Positions 56,645 through 64,000 of a stretch of DNA of 64,000 nucleotides are shown here, piece by piece. The stretch is from Impatiens glandulifera. Taxonomy: Eukaryota > Streptophyta > Magnoliopsida > Ericales > Balsaminaceae. A program made the translations under genes and the position numbers. The notes beneath the pieces are model-generated. The model did no database searches, was not told where the DNA came from, and saw only the letters and a list, made by a program, of their open reading frames with translations. The number at the start of each line of letters is the position of its first letter. Position 1 is the first letter of the stretch. The stretch covers positions 7,027,473 through 7,091,472 of the forward strand of contig NC_061862.1 in NCBI RefSeq assembly GCF_907164915.1. The letters are read 5' to 3'.

Positions 56645-58710
56645 AAAGAACTCTATAGAGGCTCAAAACGTTGTGTCCGACAACAACCGTGTAGGGAGAG
56701 GGAAAGAGGGATAGTTTCACTAATGGTACGTATAAAATGGAGATGAAATTATAAGAGAAATAATTTGTTTTTGAAATTGAAGAACTCAATTAGGCTATTT
56801 GTATGCAGAATATTTGATAGTCACCATTGAAAAATAAAAAGGTTATTCTCATTACTCCCTGCCATGAAATAAACCTTGTTTGAATGATTTTTTATTATCA
56901 AAAAAGTGTTTTATCTTATTTTTGTTATCTAATTATTCTATTTATAAATTAAAATAGTATAATATTTTTATATTTTTATTAAATAAATGGAAACTAGAAG
57001 TAAAAGAATCATTATTAGCAATTTTATTTTTAATAAAACTGGCCTATGTCAATTTTCCTTTTATTAGGTTTTTGCCCATGAAATATCTTCATTTCATTTA
57101 AATATATTTAATTAAAGCTTGGGGTAATTAATTAATTTAATTATCATTTTATATTAATAATTAATTTCATATATCCATAGAAAATTATGTTAAATATATT
57201 CTAACAACTTTTTTTCAAAAACAAATAATCTAATATATCTCTAAAAAATAATTATATTCAAGAAGATAACCAAACTCAGAACTCCATCTTCAAAAACCTC
57301 TATAAACTCTCTTTGAAACTAATTAAATCTAAGAGGAAGAAAAATAACCAAAGTCCAATTTATCTAATATAATATGTCCCAACAAAGGTATTTTTGAATG
57401 AAAAACAAATAATTTTAATATATCTTGAATGACATTGAACATTTTAGAATATGAAACAATTCAATGCATGTATCAAAAACTCTAACCTTTTGAACTCTCT
57501 AACATAAATATAAAGTTTAATTTCCTCTTAATAATTAGTTAGACCTTTTGAATTTTTATATATTAATTCATTAACTAATTAAGATAACACAATTTAAGAA
57601 AGTTGATAATAATAATAATAATAAAAACACAAATTCAATAATGCCCACCCTTTTTCTAGTTTTCATAAGTTTCAGTTTTTCACCAACATCAATAATTACT
57701 CCACGCGCATAAAAAAATCATGTCTAACGCGCGCGCATAAATTGATTTGTATTCTAATATTCTTTTAATTTATTTGTAGTTTGACAACTAACCACTTAAT
57801 TTGATGATAATTATTAATATGTGATTTTTTGTTGTTGTTGTGGGTATGAAAATGCATTTGCAGTATAGGCCTAATTTATTCCATCCAGAACTGTCCACCA
57901 CTTCTATGCCATTGTCTTGTTCAGACCCAACATGCGACTCTTTGTTGGGTAAATGTGCAAGTATAAGAGATGGGTCTGATTTGTGCAAATTTTCAGAGGA
58001 ATACAGCGATGGGAGGGGAGCATTTGGATACTATCTAAATGATCTGTTGCACTTTGATGTTTTAGTGTCCAATGATTATTCTTTAGTGCAAAAATCTGCG
58101 TCTCTCATTTTTGTCTCTCATTCTTTTCGGGTAATAATATAATGCTACCTATGATTTTATTTAATTATATATTTTTTTTGTCAAAGTAATAATTTTTTAT
58201 TTAAATGTTTGTTGCTCCGTCGGAGGGTTAACTCAAGAGAACCAAGCCGTTGATGGTATTTTGGGGCTTGGTTACCTTTATCCTTCTGTTGTACTACAGC
58301 TTGCGCGTGTGACTCCACGTGAGATTTTCTCACATTGTTTGGGGAGATGGAAACGGTTTTCTAGTTTTAGGAGAATTCGAACATCGGGATGCAGAGATTG
58401 TGTACACACCACTCGTGCCAGCAACGTAAGCAGGGGCGGCCCTGAGGTAAGTCCGACAAACCCTCGGGCTATGGCAGCCCACTCCCTAGGGCAGCCCATT
58501 TAATAAAATATATAATTTATATATAGATAAATATATAAGATATATAGATAAATATATGAACTTTAAACGTATAATATTGTAGCGATCTCAAGAGCATAAC
58601 TATAAACGGAAAAGTTTTGCCAATCAACATGACTATTTACAAATGGTGGTGGACTCTGGGACATATCTAGTAGAGGAAGCAATGAAGCATCTCTTGTCTT
58701 TATAAATGCT
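56645..58710 (+). pseudogene. Rearranged aspartic protease copy, plus strand
   Basis: It starts with an inverted scrap of exon 1 (56645-56690, minus strand). It then switches to plus-orientation 5' flank like 5738-6060 (56715-56950), lacks exons 1 and 2, and keeps intron 2 sequence from the remains of exon 2 (57117-57130). Exon 3 (57868-58136) has PLSCSDPTC, GRGAFGYYLND. Exon 4 (about 58205-58430) contains VDGILGLGYLYPS with a frameshift near 58345. After a short hAT-like insertion (58431) comes an exon fragment with the second active-site motif V-V-D-S-G-T-Y (about 58645-58700). This is the only place in the window where the second catalytic Asp region survives. Confidence 0.72.
58431..58560. 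mobile_element. hAT-like terminus fragment
   Basis: CAGGGGCGGCCCTGAG is a typical hAT/MITE terminal repeat, placed at the exon 4 donor site of the protease copy. No matching right terminus was found, so the extent is uncertain and the element is probably truncated. Confidence 0.4.
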
Positions 58711-58842
58711 GTAAGAAATTTGTATTTTGTTTTTATGGCGTAAATTAACTATTTCACTTAACACGTTACTTAGATATATAAATTAATGTCTTTTCACATT
58801 CTCCTAACATCATTAATTTATGATATTTCATCTAACATACCA

Positions 58843-58940
58843 CTATTAATTTTGAATTTGACATTTTACGGATAAATATTGCACTTGCAACATTCGCAAG
58901 ACCAATAGACTATAACGGCACCATATGCTATAAAATGCCA
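58843..58940. repeat. Inverted repeat arm (right) of aspartic protease cluster
   Basis: Near-identical reverse complement of 52530-52628. Homology ends at TGCCA, exactly where the MULE terminus begins. Confidence 0.85.
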
Positions 58941-59054
58941 GAGAAATGATACAGACAGCTACTGGGAGAGCGATTCTCCCAGCGACTGTCTACGTGGCAG
59001 GCCACGTAGGCCAGATAAAAAAAAAAAAAAAAAAATCTAAAAACCCAAAAGCCC

Positions 59055-59354
59055 AGAAGCCCGCCTTTCATCTTCCATTTGCCATTTTCATCCTCTCAAA
59101 CATTTTAGGGTTTCTCTCTCTCTCAAGTTCATCTGCAATTCTAGCGATTTTCGTCCGTTCTCCGTCGAATACGATTTTCGACCTCTCTCCATTCTCATCT
59201 TCGGTTGTCCGCTCTCTAGCGCCTTCATTGTCTGCAATTTCCGTCCGATTTTTTACCTCCGTCCGTTCTCCATCGACTACGATTTCTGACCTCCCTCCAT
59301 TCGGTTGTCCGCTCCCTATCTCCCGCTTCCAGTTTGTAACCCCTGAATGTAGAG
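59055..59354 (+). other. Probable 5' untranslated exon of MULE transposase gene
   Basis: C/T-rich sequence with a direct repeat (CCGTCCGTTCTCC...TACGATTT at about 59153 and 59260) ends GTAGAGAG|GTTTGTCC, a splice donor. A matching acceptor TATTCTTCAG is at 59850. The overlapping 174-codon and 129-codon frames look like by-products. Confidence 0.4.
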
Positions 59355-59459
59355 AGGTTTGTCCAAGTATCATTATTAATTGTTCAAGAAAATATTGTAA
59401 TGTCGTTATTTTCTCTGTTTTTAATAAGAGAAATGAACTGTATTTAGTTTTGTTCATAA

Positions 59460-59830
59460 ACTATATATAACTGAAATGTCATGTTTTTTTAACTACAATG
59501 TCATGTTCTTTCAACTATAATGTTATGTTTTTAACACTACAATGTCATGTCATGTTTTGCACTAAAATAAAATGTCTATTAAACTGCAGTTCATTTTAAA
59601 AAATTGAATGTCATGTTTATTATTTCAAAACACGACATTCAAGCTTAATACAACATTAAAATTGACAATTTTCATTTTTAATATTTTTCATTGAGAAATG
59701 ATACAGACAGCTACATTACATTACACTTACAACTGTAATGTCATGTTCTTTCAAATGCAATGTCATGTTCTTTCAACCGCAATGTTATGTTTTTAACACT
59801 GCAATGTCATGTCATGTTTTTAATACTGAA
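59460..59830 (+). repeat. AATGTCATGTT motif array, left part of MULE
   Basis: About ten copies of AATGTCATGTT or close variants lie in the presumed first intron (for example near 59476, 59499, 59541, 59607, 59739, 59759 and 59803). The complementary motif AACATGACATT recurs at 61950-63700. Confidence 0.8.
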
Positions 59831-59854
59831 ATTTCTCTCTTATTCTTCAGCTTC

Positions 59855-62829
59855 ATGGGTGAACCATCATCATCCCCTCCCAATGTTCAAATCCCCATTG
59901 TTGGCATGACTTTTAATTCTGAAAATGAACTTCGTGAGTATTATAATGCTTACGCACAATCAAAGGGTTTTGGCATTTGTAAGTTAGGAGCAAGAAATGG
60001 GCAAGATGGAAAGCAAAAGTGGTTCTCCATTGCATGTGCTAAAAATGGTGTATTTACTTCAAAAGGGAAAAATATTTTACAACTTAGACCTTCCATCAAG
60101 ACGAATTGTAAGGCTAAGATTAACGTTGCTGTTAGGAATGAGTGTGAATTTGAGATTACTAGTGTCTACCTTGAGCACAACCATATATTGAGCCCGGGAA
60201 AGTCTAGACATATTAGATCTCACAAAGTTCTAGATTCAATTGCGAAGAGAAGATTGGAAGTAAACGACGTAGCTGGAATACCTTTGTCAAAAACATTTCA
60301 ATCTATTGTGGTTGAAGCTGGAGGATATGAGAATTTGAACTTTGATGAGAGAAGTTGTAGAAATTTTATTTCGAAAGCTAGAAGGTTGAGGTTAGGAAAT
60401 GGTGATGCCGAAGCTCTTTGTCAATATTTCAACCGAATGCAAAGTAGATGTTTAAATTTTTATTATCTTTATGATCTAGATGAGGAATCCCGAATAAAGA
60501 ATGTATTTTGGGCTGATGGTAGATGTAGGGCTGCTTATGAGTATTTTTCGGATGTCATAACTTTTGACACAACATATTTGACAAACCGCTATGACATGCC
60601 TTTTGCTCCCTTTGTCGGGGTTAATCATCATGGACAATCTATTTTGCTCGGATGTGGCTTACTATCTAGTGAGGATTCTGAGTCATTTATTTGGCTTTTC
60701 AAAGCCTGGTTGTCATGTATGCACGGACGTGCTCCAAAGGCAATAATCACTGACCAATGTCGATCAATGGCCATTGCTATTGAAAAAGTATTTCCAAACA
60801 CCAATCATCGTTTTTGTCTTTGGCATATCATGAAGAAACTCCCTACAAAGTTGGCTGCTCACGCTCAGTATAAAAGTATAAAAAAAGCATTGAAGAACAT
60901 TGTCTATAACTCAATCACAATTGAGCAGTGTGAAAGGAATTGGATGAAAATGATAGAGGAGTTTGAATTGGAGGATAATGATTGGTTGAACTCTTTGCAC
61001 GTACAACGATCTAAATGGATTCCTGTATATGTTAAATGTCACTTCTGGGCAGGCATGTCAACATCGCAAAGAAGTGAAAGTATGAATGCATTTTTTGATG
61101 ACTTTGTTCATTCGAAAACATCCTTAAAACAGTTTGTTGAACAATATGATAGGGCACTGAAGAAAAATATAGAGAAGGAAAAGAAACTGGATTTTCAGTC
61201 TTTTAATTCCACCATTCCAATTGTTAGTGGTTATTCTTTGGAAAGACAATTTCAAAGTGTATATACTAACGACATTTTTAAGTTGTTTCAGAATGAAGTG
61301 ACAGGATTGATGTTTTGTGACACATCCATAATTGAAGACGATGGGAGAACTACTATATTTGGAGTAGTGGAGTCAATTTTGGGTACTAATGGAGAACATT
61401 TGAGGGATGTTTCATTCAAGGTACACTACACCCCTGTGGAGAGTTTTGTAAACTGTCAATGTCTAATGTTTGAGTATAGAGGGATTTTCTGTAGGCATAT
61501 TTTGGCAGTTTTGAGAAGAATGAAAGTGAATTAGATGCCGGTGAATTATATATTGGATCGTTGGCGCAAAGATTTGAAACGAGGTTATCAAAGCATCACT
61601 AACATTTATGATTCAGATGTGTGTGATAGTCAAAGAAATCGTTATAACTATCTAGCTCCAATGATTCAAGAGGTTCAACAACTTGCATCAATGTCTGAAG
61701 ATAATACTTCTGTTTTGGCTGAAGTGTTGAAAGAAGAAAGAAAAATTTATGTTAGATTCAACATCATCAACAACTACCACACCGCCAACAACTACTACGC
61801 AAACAGAAAAATTGATTCATTCTCCCGTGAGAGTAAGAGCTCGGGGTAGACCAACAACAAAACGAAAACAATCTGTCATTGAAAAGATTATGAAATCGGC
61901 TACAAGGGCTCGAAAAAAGGTTAGTTTCTGCATTTTCATTATTCATTTAACATGACATTTCAGTTGAAACAACGTGACATTGCATTAGAATAGTTTCTGC
62001 ATTTTCTGGATTTTTATTGTTCTTAGGATTTTCTGCATTTTCTGCATTTTTATTGCATTTTCTGCATTTTCATTATTCATTTAACATGACATTTCAGTTG
62101 AAACAACGTGACATTGCATTAGAATAGTTTCTGCATTTTCTGGATTTTTATTGTTCTTAGGATTTTCTGCATTTTCTGCATTTTTATTGCATTTTCTGCA
62201 TTTTCATTATTCATTTAACATGACATTTCAGTTGAAACAACGTGACATTGCATTTTCTGGATTTTTATTGTTCTTAGGATTTTCTGCATTTTCTGCATTT
62301 TTATTGCATTTTCTGCATTTTCATTATTCATTTAACATGACATTTCAGTTGAAACAACGTGACATTGCATTAGAATAGTTTCTGCATTTTCTGGATTTTT
62401 ATTGTTCTTAGGATTTTCTGCATTTTCTGCATTTTATTGCATTTTCTGCATTTTCATTATTCATTTAACATGACATTTCAGTTGAAACAACGTGACATTG
62501 CATTAGAATAGTTTCTGCATTTTCTGGATTTTTATTGTTCTTAGGATTTTCTGCATTTTCTGCATTTTTATTGCATTTTCATTATTCATTTAACATGACA
62601 TTTCAGTTGAAACAACGTGACATTGCATTAGAATAATTTCTGCATTTTCATTGTTTCTGCATTTTCAATGTAGGATCATGTCTCTACTCAAGAACAATTG
62701 AATGATCAAGTATCGACTCAAGAACAATGGAATGATCCAGTCTCGACTCAACTTTCGTTCACATCACTTTTGTCATGTCAACTTTCCCATGTTGCCGATA
62801 CATATGGGGACAACATTCAACGTAAATAG
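59855..62829 (+). pseudogene. FAR1/MULE-type transposase, one premature stop
   Basis: The ATG at 59855 is four bases after the splice acceptor. It reads 559 codons to a TAG at 61532-61534, then continues in frame (YILDRWRKDLKRGY). Domains: FAR1-type DNA binding (about residues 20-105, GMTFNSENELREYYNAYA), DDE core with FDTTYLTNRYDMPFAPFVGV, AIITDQCRSMAIAI and CLWHIMKKLP, then the SWIM zinc motif CQCLMFEYRGIFCRHIL at the end. A frame change near 61750 leads to a basic Thr-rich segment (RGRPTTKRKQS). An intron (61920-62673) contains a minisatellite, and the last exon 62674-62829 (DHVSTQEQLND repeats) joins in phase and ends TAG. One stop plus one frameshift probably inactivate it. Confidence 0.85.
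61923..62650 (+). repeat. Minisatellite inside MULE transposase intron
   Basis: Six copies of a unit of about 115-136 bp containing TTTCTGCATTTTCTGGATTT, TTGTTCTTAGGATTTTCTGC and AACATGACATTTCAGTTG-AAACAACGTGACATTGCA. Within each unit the 11-bp TTTTCTGCATT is itself repeated several times. Confidence 0.93.
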
Positions 62830-62859
62830 TAATTGTATAAATATTTTGATTAAGCATTG

Positions 62860-63110
62860 TTCGAATTTGTAACATGACATTGCAGTTCAAGTAACATGAT
62901 ATTGTAGTTCAAGTAACATGACATTGCAGTTCAAGTAACATGACATTACAGTTTACAGTATTAACCAATAAAAACCAGTTCACAGATTATAAACAACATG
63001 ACATTGCAACTTATAAAAATAACATGACATTATAGTTGAAACAACATGACATTGTAGTCGACACAACATGACATTGTAGTTGAAACAATATGACATTTCA
63101 GAATTATGAA
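62860..63110 (+). repeat. AACATGACATTGCAG motif array, inner part of MULE
   Basis: About nine copies of ACATGACATTGCAGTT or variants (GTAGTT, ATAGTT), spaced about 17-35 bp, lie between the 3' ends of the two convergent genes. More copies lie in the Ulp1-like intron (63648-63700). Confidence 0.85.
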
Positions 63111-63179
63111 CAAGAAAATCCTGTATTATAAATATGATAACCCAATATCAAGTTAAAATCATACAAGCAAGTATCAAGT

Positions 63180-63999
63180 TTACAATTTAAAATCAATAGA
63201 CAGGTTGATATTATTATTCTTCGAGTGCAAGATTCTGTTCACGTAATGACTCCTCAACCAAATAAGTTTTTCCTTTGAATTGGCATGTGTGATGCCACAC
63301 TTCCAATTATGGACCTCGCCCATGTAATTCTCCATATGAAGCATCAGATACACTCCACAATCATCATAGTTGCTGTTATCTTGCCACGGCATAGTGACCA
63401 ACTTCATCTTGTAGGTGGAAAGTGCATCAGCAATGGGAGACTTCATCACAGACTTCAAAAAACCCATTAGCTTTTTCAGTATTGTCGGAAGCTTCTCATA
63501 CTTGTCCTCAAATTTAATACCATCAGGGACTGTCCTATTGTCGATGATTTCAATTTCCTGTTTGATTTTGTTGTATACCGCCACATAGAAATGTGAACTT
63601 ATACATAACGGAACAAAAATCTGCAGTTAATTACATTGTAATTAATATAACATGACATTTAAGTTCACGTAACATGACATTGCAGTTAAAAATAACATGA
63701 GAACTTACTAGGTCTGCTTCATCGAGTGCTTGTACTGTTATGCCGAATGACTTCACTTCCTGGTTCAGTGAATCATTATATAAACTGTCTCCACATTCAT
63801 ACAATCCACAATGTACAGTTGAGAAGAATATCCTTCTTCTTTTGATATTGTTAGTTAAGGCTTCGTATTGTGCAACGGTATTCATTTCCATTGCCCAAAC
63901 GTCGATGATATTTGTGTCAAGCCAGTGGCCATTCTTCATCGACTGCAAAACACTACGTGGTAGGCTTATATAATTGCTTGAGTATAGGATCTCATCCAC
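63180..63999 (-). CDS. Ulp1-like cysteine protease (peptidase C48), partial
   Basis: Two minus-strand exons: 63999-about 63706 (HWLDTNIIDVWAMEMN, DEADL; gene start lies beyond the window) and 63619-63180, joined by an intron with acceptor TTAACTGCAG. The second exon shows all three catalytic residues of C48 peptidases: His in SSHFYVAVYN, Asp in EIIDNRT, and Cys in DDCGVYLMLHMENY. Ulp1 enzymes cleave SUMO from conjugates. MULE-borne versions are common, and their role in transposition is unknown. No stop is seen in the visible part. It is convergent with the transposase gene. Confidence 0.85.
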
Positions 64000-64000
64000 C

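Larger units (their letters stand above)
58941..64000. mobile_element. Mutator-like element (MULE) with FAR1 transposase and Ulp1-like gene, right end outside window
   Basis: The left end GAGAAATGATACAGACAGCTACTGG abuts the protease-cluster repeat. GAAATGATACAGACAGCTAC recurs at 59695-59714. A hairpin TACGTGGCAGGCCACGTA lies at about 58990-59008. The contents are a FAR1/MULE transposase gene on the plus strand and a convergent C48 protease gene on the minus strand. That pairing is known in several plant MULE lineages. The 9-bp target duplication cannot be checked because the right end is not in the window. Confidence 0.75.

Noticed and set aside
58946..59470. 174-codon frame at the left of the MULE and a 129-codon frame opposite it
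   Set aside because: The composition is low-complexity Ser/Pro with a direct repeat, and a splice donor ends the segment at 59354. It is better read as an untranslated exon.
62151..62378. 75-codon Phe/Leu/Ser-rich repetitive frame
   Set aside because: It is located inside the intron minisatellite of the MULE transposase gene.
1..64000. tRNA, rRNA or other structural RNA genes
   Set aside because: None was recognised by eye. The tRNA-like words seen are retrotransposon primer binding sites.

Overview
This window is repeat-rich nuclear DNA from a flowering plant, probably a eudicot. It is AT-rich with GT-AG introns, and almost every long open frame belongs to a plant transposon family. The only ordinary host gene family is an A1 (pepsin-type) aspartic protease, present as broken copies. 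The genus cannot be named from the sequence. The accessory retrotransposon proteins resemble ones I recall from Lamiales annotations, but that is unverified memory.

Layout: 1-6098 is intergenic, with a foldback element, two G-rich polypurine arrays and a truncated Ty1/copia gag remnant. An aspartic protease gene (6099-7680) is cut by a CACTA element (CACTA-1, 7750-10320, left end only). A second CACTA (CACTA-2) spans 10321-51413. It is bounded by CAYTACAAAAA termini and a TAT/TAT target duplication. It carries a minus-strand TNP1-like gene and a plus-strand TNP2 transposase gene. TNP2 is split twice by full-length Sirevirus-like copia elements: Copia-1 (18986-32902, plus strand, GAGAA/GAAAA duplication) and Copia-2 (34588-48024, minus strand, GGACC/GGACC duplication). 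A 242-bp satellite (48455-50870) fills the right arm of CACTA-2.

Beyond CACTA-2, 52530-58935 is a partly palindromic cluster of broken aspartic protease copies. One copy is interrupted by a hAT transposon (54541-56644). From 58941 to the window end lies a Mutator-like element (MULE) with a FAR1-type transposase, an intronic minisatellite, many copies of an AACATGACATTGCA motif, and a convergent Ulp1-like (C48) protease.

The most notable content is downstream of pol in both copia elements. Each carries three extra ORFs (A, B, C) in the same order, and all three share a roughly 200-residue N-terminal domain. ORF C adds a basic segment, an acidic disordered middle and a coiled coil. Each of the six ORFs has a TATA-like box about 60-115 bp before its ATG, and the ORF C promoters contain E2F-like sites. 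In Copia-2, ORF C (951 codons) and ORF B are intact although gag-pol is frameshifted. This looks like a retrotransposon-borne three-gene module with its own promoters. Its function is unknown.
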